Part shown: one piece after another, positions 21,546 through 32,984 of the stretch
Layout of the letters: every line of letters begins with the position of its first letter
Position numbering within the stretch: position 1 is the first letter of the stretch
Source: Salvator merianae
Taxonomy: Eukaryota; Chordata; Lepidosauria; Squamata; Teiidae
Length of the DNA: 64,000 bases
Assembly (NCBI GenBank): GCA_003586115.2
Contig: QVOM02000103.1
Location: forward strand, 6,389,373 to 6,453,372
Reading direction: 5' to 3'
Notes under the pieces: model-generated
Database searches by the model: none
Told to the model about the DNA's origin: nothing
What the model saw: the letters and a program-made list of their open reading frames with translations, nothing else
Made by a program: the position numbers and the translations under genes

Positions 21546-24500
21546 TATTTATAGAGAAGAGTAGGCAGGGCTTGCTTTACTAGAAAAATAGTCTAGCTGA
21601 CTTTCTGTCAGCTACTTTGCTTACGTCATAGTTAGGCCCATGGGTGGAACAAGCAAAGCCTTTCTGGTTACTGTTGCTACTGGATTTATTATGATTGATA
21701 GAAAAATGAGGCTCAAATTTGCCTTTTCTTATGACTGTCTGGCCTCCAAAATGTGAATCTGATTGATGGATGTATCAGATTTTCCATAAAAATTGACTTA
21801 TTCTCCCTCTGTCTGGAAAGGGCGTTAAAAAGAACCTTGCTTACAGCTCAGTTAAAATACTATAGATCAGCAAAATCATAGTTCATTGTCTCTTGTTCTG
21901 TGAAATATTGGTACAATTTGTGGGGTGAATTAGCCTGTACTCTCTATATACTAAGGCTGCAATGTGGAGTATTCTATAAATTGCAAGGCATAAGGGTGTT
22001 CCTGATGAGGAAGAATGTAGAATACAAAAAATACCCCCAAAGTAGAAAGTTTTGCATTTTCAAATGTTTCAACTTTTGGATTGATTTAAAAGATTTAAAA
22101 GAATCAATGCAATGTGATTTATTACGGTTTATGCAACATGTTCTGTTACCATTAAGTTTATGCTAGTTTTTTTATACATTCCTTGTAATCCAAGGCTGCT
22201 TCCAAATGAATATCTCCTAATATTAAAAGTATCTCTACTTCTGATTTTAGGTGCAGTCAAAAATACAGTTGACTTCCTATCCAGTCCTAGACATTGTGTT
22301 TGTGTTTATCCTGCAGTGTTGCATTGATCCCAATGGGTGTTTCTTACCTGCTGTAATTGAAGAAAGAAAGGATCACATGAGCCATGTCTCTGCTGATTTC
22401 CTTTAATTTGGCCTTCATTGACAAAAAGGCACAGTGATAGCAACAGGTTGCCACTCCATAACGGAAGTCCAAATTTCTAGAGTAGGCTGGGACAGGGGGT
22501 CTTGAACACGTAAGAAAAACTGTTAATATTGGATCTTAAAACACGGGGGACATATCTCATTGTCCAAGTTGTCTGGCCAACTGGAGCACTAGTCAAAAGA
22601 TTGATTTAGAAGATCTTTTCATGGAATTCTATAAGGAACATGATTTTAATGGTCATATTTATCAAGATGTTGCTTAAATTCCATATTCTGTTTCACGCGT
22701 GACCAACAGTCCTGTGAGTAATTAATCATTTTTATTCTTGTTTCTATTATATTCTTATTATTATTCTTTAGAAGAATATTTTTATTCTTATTACTTTGTG
22801 TCATTCTCTGTTTATAGTCTTCTATATTGTATATTAGAAATTTAAAAAGAATTAAAAAAAAAGACGTTGTTACAAATCACACACACAGAGAATTGTATTA
22901 TACTAGTGTATGATTCCATGCGTCATTGCTGGTGCTATCATCCATGAATGTTTTGGAGTTTTCACTTTTCTTCCGCCCCTATATAAGCCTACCTCAGATG
23001 TTGAAACCAAGGTAGGATGCAGAGAAATGTCTTCATGCGACAGAGCATAGAACTGAGGGAAGGATGCAAACCTCCTTTATCTTCCTTTAGTTTTGATGTA
23101 TCCTCCTACTCATTTTGTGAGCAAGTTGAACATATGAGCAGCACATGTCGTTACCACTGCTCTGAGCCTTGGTTGCGTGCTAATTGACGTATTTTCAGGT
23201 TAACATGGCATGATGTCTTTATAAAGACTTTGGCAACTACTGAATGCTTGCTTGCCCAGAGGTCTAAATATTTGATGCTGGTGCCTGGTAAATCCCAACT
23301 GTCTGAAAATTTGAGCCACATTTTTAGCTTTGTTAGTTAATCATTTAACTGACATTTAAGTATTTGAAAAAAGAAGAAAAAAAAAAAGCACATTGAAGCT
23401 TGAAAGCATCCCAACTTTTATTGCTAACAGAAAGTATTTGATAAATATTATCTTCCTGCCTATTTATCCTTTTCACTCTGGACATGAATAATGCTTCAAA
23501 CACCATTTATGAGATAAGAAGATTGCTACACTTCTCACCTGTTATATTTAGCTTACCAGATACTGTTGCTTTCTTAAATAGTATAAGTATTAAAGAAAAG
23601 ACTAACACTGTTAAGTGTCTGCAACAATTATGAAATCCACAAATGACATTTGGATGCTTATTTCTGACTGGATAGTGGGAAAACTGTGGGGATAGAGTTT
23701 TCTCCCATTCAGAATGCCAGCTCAAATTCTGCTACAGTCTGCATTACTGTTACGTATGCTAGCTTCCACATGAGGTGCTTCAGATTTAAATTAATGTGAT
23801 GGGCTTTGGGACTTTCTGAGGTACTTCCAAGAGCCATACGTTGATCTGGGATTACAACTTTTTAGTCTTTTTTACTGTAATGATGTCAGGCTCATCTTCT
23901 TTGATGTAGGCATTAAAGAAGAGGAGCAGCAGACAATTATGATACTGGGATACCTCCTCAAAATGTATGATATGATCAGCTGCTGGAGCTAAAGTAGAGT
24001 GAGGATAAAACTGAGCAGACTGGATGAACTTGGTTGTGCCTGGATAGAGAAGTGCCTGAGAATCATATATAAATTGCTCTGAATGCCAGAAGAAAAGAGT
24101 GGTATAAATGTGACAAAGTGTCAGTCAGTGTTATGTGGAGCCACAAAAAATTAGTGAGGTGCCTTCTGTGCTACACATGGATAAAAATTGAGCCTGCTAT
24201 TAACTGTTACACTTTCCCCAAAGAATACTGTCTAAACGGTACTTTAGTCAAGTGCTGAGATTGTTTTTATCTAAGATTTCTTGCTGCTCTTGCAAACTGA
24301 CAGAGTAAGTTGATGGGACTTTTGCGGATAACATGCCATCACTTTTTGAATCAGATGGGAGAAGCTTCAGTTTTTCATTAGTCAAAAGAAACCACTTAAT
24401 GTACTTAGACTCTTAAGTTTTCTGTGAAGGCTTTGTATGAGTCACTCACACATTGAATATATAACCAATTGCTCCTTAACTGCTATGCTGCCAGAGTGGG

Positions 24501-24618
24501 CCTTGGCACTTTGTAATGACACCAGCCCTGTCATTCTCGATGTGGGATTGTTCACATGTGGTGCAATCATGTGCAGTGCCAGGTTGCTCAGATGGACTGT
24601 CAGGATGCTTGGTACATA
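21546..24618. other. Unassigned sequence
   Basis: Three kilobases with no recognised repeat end or conserved frame. An A-rich patch occurs near 23369-23390 and a TATTATTC-rich patch near 22745-22790. Frames of 60-116 codons near 21900 and 24442 carry no recognisable motif, and the latter mostly overlaps the next MITE. Confidence 0.4.
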
Positions 24619-25154
24619 GGTTGTTTCCACACTTACCTTAGTGGGCTGGTCCAGTTGGATTGGCTCAGCCTGGAGCCATTCTTCTGGCAGGAACAGCATC
24701 ATAGTACTGGGATAAGCTTTCTGCATTTGGAAGGCTGGCCTGATAACAGCTCCCCACACTGGCTCTGGAGATTGTGCAATCTCTGGAGCCATTTCTTGGT
24801 TTGTTGAGCACTAGGAACTGAAGTTCCTGGTCTTGATTCCTCCTGAGTGGTACAATTTGGGACACCTCTCAAATCAGTCCCCTTGCTAAATCAGAACAGG
24901 AAGGTGCGCACTCTTCCAGAAGCCTCCCTGGTCCAGTTTAGCCATCCCTGGAATGCCGTTAGACCTGTGAAAACAGATATGCTGGTGTCCCGATATAGGC
25001 TGCCATTTTGCCTCTTAGACTGGGCCTTGCTCCATCCCAGTCTGGATGGAGTGGCGAGGGAGAGAGCCTTCTCTCTTCCATTCTAGCATGTGGAAGAAAG
25101 GGGACTGAAGAAAATTGGCTTCCACAATGATTTCAGGTAAGTGCAAAAAGGTCC
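24619..25154. mobile_element. MITE family B (536 bp), TSD ATA
   Basis: The left end GGTTGTTTCCACACTTACC and the right end GGTAAGTGCAAAAAGGTCC are 19-bp imperfect inverted repeats in the same register as the other families. ATA flanks both ends (24616-24618 and 25155-25157). Length equals that of the 9331-9866 copy. Opposing frames across it (for example 24556-24807 and 24442-24792) are not supported as genes. Confidence 0.88.
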
Positions 25155-27299
25155 ATAGATGCTTCTTTGGTAGCCTGCAAACCCATTGACACTGATTCGT
25201 GAGCATCAATCAGAATTAGTCAGGGCTGTGTGAACACTGCTGTGCTTTTGGAAGCCTCTTGATACACTGACGATTGATCCACTGTGCACAAGGAATATGT
25301 AAGAAGGCAGAAGCGATCCCATTTCCATATTACAGTCAGTGCTAATATTGCATGGTGTGTAGCACCAGTCAAAGTCCATCATTTGATCTGGAATAGTCAC
25401 CTTTTGCTTTATTTTAGAATTCTCTGCACTAACCAATGTTTTGTACATAGTACTGGAAAAAATATAGCATCGAGGTTCATATTGGATGTATTTGCTTTGC
25501 CATTTGACACATTGAACTTTGCTCTATTGGTGTCTATCCACCTATGTCTCAGACTCTGCCAGTAGCAGATTTTGATGGTTATAGGATGGTTTGACAATAA
25601 TTGTGGGTATAATTTTTTCCAGTCCCAGTAAAACTCTATACAATCCTTTCCTTACTTACTTGTTTCTTTTGCTGAGATACAGCTGAAAACTGTATTTTAT
25701 CAATGCAACATAGTGGCAGGATTTTTTATTTTTATTTTTTTTTGTGAGTAGGAAACTATCAGCACCTTTACCTCAGTGCTGATTTCCCTTCAGAATTTAC
25801 TTTCATTTCTGAAGGAGAGAAAAAGGAAAGCTTAAAATAAAACATTTCAGCCAGATACACATGGCTTAGAACAAAACTGCCTTTTAAAGTGCTGGTTGAG
25901 AAGCTGAGAATAATTTTTAAATTGTGCTGACAAAATCTGATCTGCTTGTCCAAAGCCTTCTGCAAAAGAGCATTATGCACCAAGTGAAGCAGGAGAGAGG
26001 AATTTTAGTTGATGCAAGTGATATTGCACCTTGCATAACAATTTACCTACCTTGGCTGCTGCTGAATATTCATATTCCCATAGTAAAGCTATTCTAGTTT
26101 GAGGTGCCATCAAGCCCTCTAGCGTTTTGTTAGGGTAGGTCAGTTTATTTCATCTTTTTTCTAATTATTTCTTAACATTATAGATTAAAGTGATAACTGT
26201 GTCCCTGAATTACAAATGCTTGTGAACCAGGATGGAATCTTCCCTAAGTCCTTTTCATTATATAGCTCTTATGGACCTCCATAGCATATAATACTAATTG
26301 TAATATTTAGCACCTAACCAGTATTTTATGCAAGGTCAGGGTGCAAGCCTCTTAACGTATAGGTTGCATGTACTTTAAACAATCAGGGCACTTTGTAGCA
26401 GTGTTTAGCCTGGAATGAATCACTTCTTGTGAGACTTTTTGCAATATTTTTGTGCAAGTGAAATTGGTGGTCTGTTGAAAGTAGGCATGTTGCATCATCT
26501 GGAGCCCGATAGCATGAAGAAGAAGCTGGTAGGGAAAAGGTCAGGATCACTAACAGTGCCCCTCAAAGGTGCAAAACCATCTGTGAACACTCAGGTCACT
26601 GCCTCACACACTGAACCAAACTTTCACCACAGTGAAAGGCCACATTCCTGCAAGGATTTTCTGCATTGTGCATGAATGATGAGTTTGCCCTCCATGCCCA
26701 GCACACAGACCTTATGACACAGCTTTGGCAATGGCAATGAATCCATAAAGATGCTTGCTGAGGCTGTGAGGAGGGTCACTACAACCACCTTCTGCTGCTC
26801 TTCTGCTGATACCCTGGCTCTGATATTGGGTATATGTGGACCTTAGAGATGTGAGTGCCTGGGAGATCTCTAGTGTACTGTATGTCAAATAGGAGTAGGG
26901 GTAACAGGTCATCTTTCTTTTCACTTAAAAGGTTTGTTAATGTGCATCCTGGACACCACAATGCTGACTGCAGCAGCAACTGGAGCTTGAAATGTGGGGC
27001 AGTGGTACTTAGAATGCAATTCCAGTTCATGCAACTGTAGCCGATCCAGGCCTAGCACTGAATAGCTTCCCATACGGGGCTTAAAGCCAAGGCCCAACCA
27101 TTTATAGTTGCTAACTGGACAGTAGGTATGGTAGAACGAGCAGGGATGGTATATTGCTTGCATGTCTCCAGAGTCATTGAAACTGTTGAAATTGCTTTGA
27201 CCTGTTAGGAAAAATTAGGTGCTAATGACTGGGCTTTTGGGACAAGGCTCCAAGTAATCACACTGGGTTACTACCTAAAAGCCCAGGTTGGCTAGGACT
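25155..27299. other. Unassigned sequence
   Basis: No element was identified. A 78-codon plus-strand frame (26439-26675) and overlapping minus frames at 26712-27163 have no recognised motif. The stretch 26690-27160 is slightly G+C-richer and could be an unrecognised old repeat. A T-run lies at 25729-25742. Confidence 0.4.
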
Positions 27300-27745
27300 G
27301 GGTTTTCTACACTTGTTGGTGTTCCACATCAGCAAGTGCACTAAAGGCCTCCCTTCCACAAGTTAGTGCAAAATATAGGAGGCCCCACACATCATTGGTA
27401 TTTTCCATCCATCAGCAGAAGGTCAAGATCTACTAGAGGACCCCTAATATGGAACATGGAGGCATGTAGAAGATGCATGCCTCTGTGTCCCAGTTGCAGG
27501 GGTACCCATTTCAGCTTCATGCCTTACTGCACCACTGGAATGTGTCCCCCAGGGATTCCAAGGCCAGGAAAGTTTTTCCTGACTGTTAGAACCTGTGCAG
27601 GCCATCTTTGAAGCTGGGCTGGAACATACCATCACCATGTAGATGATGTTGTTCCAGCCCAGATCGATCTGTCCCAGCCTTGGGACTGATCACTTTGTTG
27701 CTCCCCTATTATTACCAACTAAATAAGGTAGGTGCAGAAATGCCC
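27300..27745. mobile_element. MITE family B, about 446 bp
   Basis: The right end GGTAGGTGCAGAAATGCCC is a good family terminus. The left end GGGTTTTCTACACTTGTT has one base deleted. The interior shares CAAGGCCAGGAAAGTTTTTCC with the 9640 region of another B copy. Flanking triplets (ACT and GAT) do not match, so the left boundary may be off or mutated. Confidence 0.7.
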
Positions 27746-28786
27746 GATTCAGGCTACATCTTGACTTACTGGCTGAGGAGCTTGGTAATGTACTCTCTCA
27801 TTTCTATGTGCAGTAGTGGATCACACAACTGCCAATGGAGGTACCATTTTTCTGGGATGTAAACAAAGGTTCTCCCGGTCCAGGTTGCTGCTACAAAGCT
27901 CTTCCAGATGCCAGTAGTGTGCTTCATCTTGGCCTATACTTTCTAGAATGGAGGACGATGGGTCTTCCCAGTAGGCCATGTGTGCCTTCACTTCCCAGAA
28001 GACCTCAAACATGATTGATTACATTTGAGGGCTTCTAGGAGGTGGATGCGACATGTCTCTGTAACTAGTCTGCTTGGAGGTCCCATGGCCCTCCATTCTG
28101 GAAGATCTAGGGAGGCTGAAGCACTACAACTGGTGTTTTGAAGAACCATATGGCCAGAGGCAGTGGCCAGGGTCAGTATGGCAGGTAGGTGAGGCTTGGG
28201 TGCAAAGGGAAAAGGGGAAGCACATGGCCATGGGGAAGTAGTTTGATGAGTCAAACCCAAACCACATGAGATGAGATTTGATTTGGGTCAAACTGAACCT
28301 TTTCATGCAACATTTTTGAGGCTTATTATTCTGCCCTTTGTACACCCACCCTGGCATGTACAAGTGTGTATATATGTGTAAAACTGAAGTGCCTTATGTG
28401 ATTTTTGTTCTCAGCTAGACTAGTCTTTTATCCTACTATTTTCTAGCCATTAAAAGCTCAACTAGTACAGTTAGGAAAGGCAATGCTAATGTGCTTAATT
28501 GACATTTTATTTGATCTTATTGGGATGAGAGAAAGGAAGAACCAGGAATCATTCTGCACAAAGTTGGTTACTGGGCACCTACAGTTACTTGCTACTTTCT
28601 CTAATATACAGATACAACCCATCCCCCAGTTGTTTCTAGTTAATAGTCTAGCTGAGCCTAGTTAACTTACACCTTTGCAACAGCTGCAAGAAGAAATCAC
28701 AAATGCAATGCCTTTGCCAGAATAGTAGTACAGTTATGTTTGTAATTTGGACAGAAGCAGCACAGAAATAAAAGAACTGACATTGG
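27746..28786. other. Unassigned sequence
   Basis: Mostly anonymous. The part 28225-28310 (GAGTCAAACCCAAACCAC ... TTGGGTCAAACTGAACC) has inverted GGTTTGA/TCAAACC runs like those in the TIR element at 62439-62763 and may be a fragment of it. Confidence 0.4.
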
Positions 28787-29239
28787 ATGCCTGTTCATAC
28801 TTACTGTGTAGTGAGTGATCAGATGCTCAGGAGAGGCCCATCCACACACCACTGCCGTCGCTGCATCCTGGAGTGCCTCCAGGTGGTTGTTACTATGTGT
28901 GGACAACAAAATGTTGACCACAGCTTGACCAGGAGCAGTTAGATTGCTCCTGGTCAGCAGCGTTCTCACACTCTTCTGGGTGTGATGCTGCAAGTAGGTG
29001 TGGTGACATGGCTGCAGCTGCACAGTCATGTGCTACATCCTGATTGCCATGGTAATGTCCAGATGTTGCCACAGTCATTGCCATGGCAATCTGACCTGGC
29101 TTACTCAGGCCATCCACACTTCAAGTGCTGGTGGACTGGTTCAGGCCCATTCTAGACCTTGGAGTGTGGATGGCCACCTCCATACTCAATCCTTACTCAA
29201 TTGTTATACCATACCAGGCTGGCAAGTGTGAACAGGCCC
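28787..29239. mobile_element. MITE family A, 453 bp
   Basis: The right terminus GGCAAGTGTGAACAGGCCC and the left terminus ATGCCTGTTCATACTTACT pair as inverted repeats with a few mismatches at the outer edge. The interior contains the family A blocks AGCAGCGTTCTCACACTC, CTGATTGCCATGGTAATG and a second near-copy CATTGCCATGGCAATCTG. Flanking triplets (TGG and AGA) differ. Confidence 0.78.
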
Positions 29240-29374
29240 AGAAATGGGAATGTTAGGGAGATTCTAACATGGAATTGGTACTTTGGTGGAACTCAGATAG
29301 TATCTGTTGCATATGTGTGAAGCAATTCTTATCTATAATCTCAAAAGCTAACATGCCATTTGTTTGTATTGCAG

Positions 29375-29485
29375 CTATTTGCTACCATCAAGTCAGTGTT
29401 ATGTGCTGGTCATCACAGTCATGTAGCTTTCTTGACAGATGTAAAAGTGGCTTGCCATTTCTTTCTTCAAGAAGATGCTGAGAAC
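29375..29485 (-). mobile_element. SINE/BovB-tail-like fragment
   Basis: TACCATCAAGTCAGTGT, then TGTAGCTTTCTTGACAG and GTGGCTTGCCATTTC occur in the same order as in BovB-derived tails of squamate SINEs. It is degraded. Confidence 0.45.
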
Positions 29486-30502
29486 TCAACCGCAGATCAC
29501 TCCTATTTGGGGACCTAGAAATGACCATTATCCTGTCCCAGCTTAGGCTCCCTATGCCTTACTTGTTACCAACCCCTCTCTAGTTCTTAATGCCAATTAT
29601 TCTATTAGACAGATGAATAATGGTCTCTTCAGGGATCCTGAAGTGGCCGTGTGTGTATTTCATAATTGCCACCTTAACATCTATTGACACTTTTAATTGT
29701 TATAGTTAATGAAAAACACTATCCACTGATGCAGCATTTTACTTCATTTGTTGTTATACCTCTTTATTTTTAATAGTTAAAATTGCAACAATTAGGGGAT
29801 TCAGATGTAAATTCTAATACCTTGATGTCAAATTATAACCTGTTATCTTGTATTTTGGAAGCTTGGCTTATATTATTTTATCTGCAACATGCAAAACTAA
29901 AGCCGATATGTGTCTGCATACATATTTTCACATCATGATGACACACAGCTTACTTCATTTTATCGAATTAAATATATTTATACTTATACCTGGAAGCCTG
30001 AAGGTGGATAACATTTCAATATAACAAAATGCAATAATAAAACTTGATAATAACTCAAAATTTAAAAACAATTAATTTTTTATATAAATTCAATATTAAA
30101 TATATTACAAATAAATCTAACCAAAACAAAAACAAAATATATGCTCCTTCCGTCAAGGGCTGTGTTTAGCAGTTATGGGGATTTTAAACTCTTTCCCTGT
30201 GTCCCTCACCAAAGGCTTACACTTTTAGACTGGGTAGTTCTTATACAGATAAAGACCAAAAGCAGGGAGAAGCTCAGGTACGGTTGGCAGTTACTCCCCA
30301 GATAGATCGATGAACCTCTTTCTATGCCCCTTATTGTTCTGTGTACAGTCTTTGGAAAACTGAAGGGTAATGACTGCAATCTTTTGCTGTAATTTCAAGT
30401 ATACACTGTAACTCACAACCCTGAATGGAGAGCAGATTTTTAAAACCTAAATTAGCAACAAAAAATCCTGCTTCCTAGTTAGTGTCACCATTTCCTCCCT
30501 TT

Positions 30503-30505
<3 letters not shown>
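29486..30505. other. Unassigned A/T-rich sequence
   Basis: No repeat end or frame of interest was recognised. It is strongly A/T-rich from about 29940 to 30140. Confidence 0.45.
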
Positions 30506-30547
<42 letters not shown>

Positions 30548-30552
30548 TTTTT
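30506..30552. repeat. (CT)17 microsatellite followed by a T-run
   Basis: About 17 uninterrupted CT units lead directly into 13 T residues. Confidence 0.95.
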
Positions 30553-30749
30553 AAAAGTCTCAGCTGGTTGTTTTATTTCATAGAGGAGCATACACTGAAA
30601 CCATAACCCTAAATGCGGCTTGAAATTAATGAGTTTATATAAATACAACAGACTTATTGCTCGTAGTTATTAACCTTTCTTAATGCCTGAGACAACACAG
30701 AGAAGACAACTGGAAAGTAGCAAGAGGCAACAGTGCACATAATGATGAA

Positions 30750-31172
30750 CATTTTTGGCCCATGCTGGGATTCTGCTCCAGCAAGCATACTAAGGAATCT
30801 CCTTTTGCACATCAGTATGGAATATGGGAAGCCACACCCACTATTAGTATGCTCCACCCACATAGGACAGAGTATTATCCAAATCAGGATATTTGTCCAT
30901 CGGTATACTAGTGGGGCCAAATCTGGATCATGAAGGCATGCAGAAGGTGCACTCCTCTTTGTTCTGGATTACTGCAGGGCCCATTTCAATGGTACACCAA
31001 ATTGTGGCACTAAAATGAGTCCCTCAGGACCTCCGAGGCCAAGAACTTCAGTTCCTGACTGTGGGAACTTGTGGAGGGCTGCTTGTGGGAGTTAGCCTGG
31101 AACATGGAACATCCCCGCCTTGGGACAGATCACTTTGTTCCGTACCAACTCGTCTGGACTAGAACAGGCAAG
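30750..31172. mobile_element. MITE family B, termini eroded
   Basis: The interior follows family B closely. GGGGCCAAATCTGGATCATG here corresponds to GGGCCAATCTGGATCATAGT in the 54.3 kb copy, and CAGAAGGTGCACTCC corresponds to CAGAAAGTATGCCTTC there. The GAACAGGCAAG-type right edge and a GGCCCATGCTGGG left edge suggest the ends, but they are too diverged to define a target duplication. Confidence 0.6.
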
Positions 31173-31330
31173 AACAGGAAGGTCTTTAGTCATAGCTTTA
31201 GTGTGGTTTGCAATCAGCCATTCGTCTGACTTTCATGGGCAAATAAAAATCAGTGGAAGCAAATAAACCAAGAAAGCATTTGGAAATGGGTAGGCAGGTG
31301 TGTGGTTTTTTTTTTTTGGTTTTTTTTTAG

Positions 31331-31771
31331 GCTGCATCCAGACATGGCTTATAACCCAGAATTATCCCAGCACTATGTTGAGATTCTCACACATGTCTGT
31401 GGCAATCCCAAGATAACCCAGGGTATTGGTTGAAGTCCTTGAATGTTACTATTGCAGGAAAAACAATTCCCAACCTAGGTTTTCCCAATATAGAGACAGG
31501 ATTTGCTTTATCTGGATGCTTGCTCCCAGGACCCACCTTTTCAGAAATGGTCAGCATGCATGTGTGGGGTCAGACCAAGCCAAAAATAGCCACCACACAT
31601 GCATGTGAGGGTGATGGTGCACTTCCAGGTATTTCATGCCATCAAAATACCTAGATGAACACACCGTACCATCACAGGGACAAGCGTTCAGACAGGTAAG
31701 TGTCTGTGCTTTCACTGCGATTTTGCCCGGCTGTCTGGGATCTGTATTTTTCTCTCACCATCTGGAGGCAG
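31331..31771. mobile_element. TIR element family F (GCTGCATCCAGACATGG ends)
   Basis: The left end GCTGCATCCAGACATGG and the right end CCATCTGGAGGCAGC are inverted copies with two mismatches and a 2-bp indel. The interior is non-coding, with a local palindromic CACACATGCATGTG. The outer CTGCATCCAGA motif is also the right end of the element at 44796-44905. The TIR set differs from families A-D. No clear target duplication was found. Confidence 0.45.
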
Positions 31772-32094
31772 CACATGATTTCATAATATCAGCATAAATA
31801 TGTCCAGCCTGATAAGCTAGCAAAACTTTTTTTTGCAAGCCTTAGTAGCTTTCTAAGAATTATTTCCAAGGCTGGCTTTTACGTTTGTTGTCTGTGTTGA
31901 CCATTCTGAATTGTATTGTCAGTTTGTCTTGAATGTTAGCAACCCAATATTTAAGAGTTTTTGCATTTGTAGTGTCTGTCAGAGAAGAAGCCACTTAAAA
32001 GAAACCAGATCTACTAGACCTCTGATTCTTCTTCCAAAGACCTGTAACTCTTTTAAATTGGAAAGGAAACAAACAGTCTTATTTCTGTTCTTCT
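31772..32094. other. Unassigned sequence
   Basis: A 125-codon plus-strand frame at 31911-32288 crosses into the LINE tail that follows. I see no motif supporting it as a gene. Confidence 0.35.
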
Positions 32095-32180
32095 CTTTTA
32101 TTTACTTCTTTTATTATTTATATTTATTGACTGCACTTCACCTAGTTAGTTGGAGGGCAGGCAACAAAGCAATGGCAGCT
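32095..32180 (-). mobile_element. LINE (L2-like) 3' tail, minus strand
   Basis: TTTATTATTTATATTTATTG followed by ACTGCACTTCACCTAGTTAG is the reverse complement of an L2-type terminus (summary line, then AATAAATA-type tail). Short and diverged. Confidence 0.4.
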
Positions 32181-32667
32181 CGAAACCTTTGGGTCTGGAG
32201 CTATAGGGGTGGAAGTGGTGATGTCACAGGGGATGGTGTTTATAGGCCTATGGTTGCATTAATATACAGAATAAAAAAACACCTCTGAGATAGCTTATGC
32301 CTCATCTGGAAAGGTTTAGATCTGAACCTGGAATCTCCTGAAAACCTAGGTATGATTGCTGCCAAGCTCCATTATTCTTTCTCAGTCTTGTTTTGGTACA
32401 TGTTCCCCATAACTCTCTTCTATTTCTAAGGAGACCCAGCAATTCTAGGATAAATGATGCAACTAAATTCATACAGATAATCCATCTACACCTATGCATA
32501 TTTTCTGCATTGGAAATTTCCCTTATCACCACTCTCTCTGAGAAGCTCTCTACTTTAACCTATTGTCATCAAAATGACAAGTCAATGCTGTCAAAATAAT
32601 GGAACATGTTTACTGCTTAATATCATCTCCCAGAAAAATATTGGACGGAGACAGAGATGTTGATGTT
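32181..32667. other. Unassigned sequence
   Basis: No recognised element before the 5' truncation point of CR1 copy 2. Confidence 0.35.
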
Positions 32668-32804
32668 GAGGAGCACATTGCTAAGAACATCAAGAGAAAT
32701 AACAAGAAATTCTTTAAGTATATCAGAAGTAGGAATCCAACCAGAAAAGCAGTTGGACCACTAGATCATAATGAACAGAAGGGGATAATTACAGAGGACA
32801 TAGA
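32668..32804 (+). mobile_element. CR1-clade LINE copy 2, segment 1
   Basis: GAGGAGCACATTGCTAAGAAC begins near-identity with CR1 copy 1 at about 15925. The region is the linker before the RT (FFKYIRSRNPTRKAVGPLDH). The copy is 5'-truncated about 390 bp further downstream than copy 1 and continues at 32985 after the nested MITE. Confidence 0.88.
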
Positions 32805-32984
32805 GGCTCTTTCTGCACTTGGCTTTATTCTGGACTATATCCCAGAACAGGGACCTGCTATCCACACGCTAGTGCAGATTATAGCAGACCCCAGGTGGGA
32901 CCTCCCATAGTTCATAGTAGCATGCAGATGGCAGATCCCTATTCCAAGATATAATCTGGAATAAGGTCAAGTGCAAAAAGGGCC
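32805..32984. mobile_element. MITE family D (180 bp) nested in CR1
   Basis: The left end GGCTCTTTCTGCACTTGGC and the right end GTCAAGTGCAAAAAGGGCC are inverted repeats, and the two arms pair over most of the length (TTATTCTGGACTATATCCC with GATATAATCTGGAATAA). The flanking triplets are AGA and AAA. Comparison with the uninterrupted CR1 copy 1 (16040-16062) shows exactly 3 extra bases at the junction once the MITE is removed, as expected for a 3-bp duplication with one later mutation. Confidence 0.9.
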
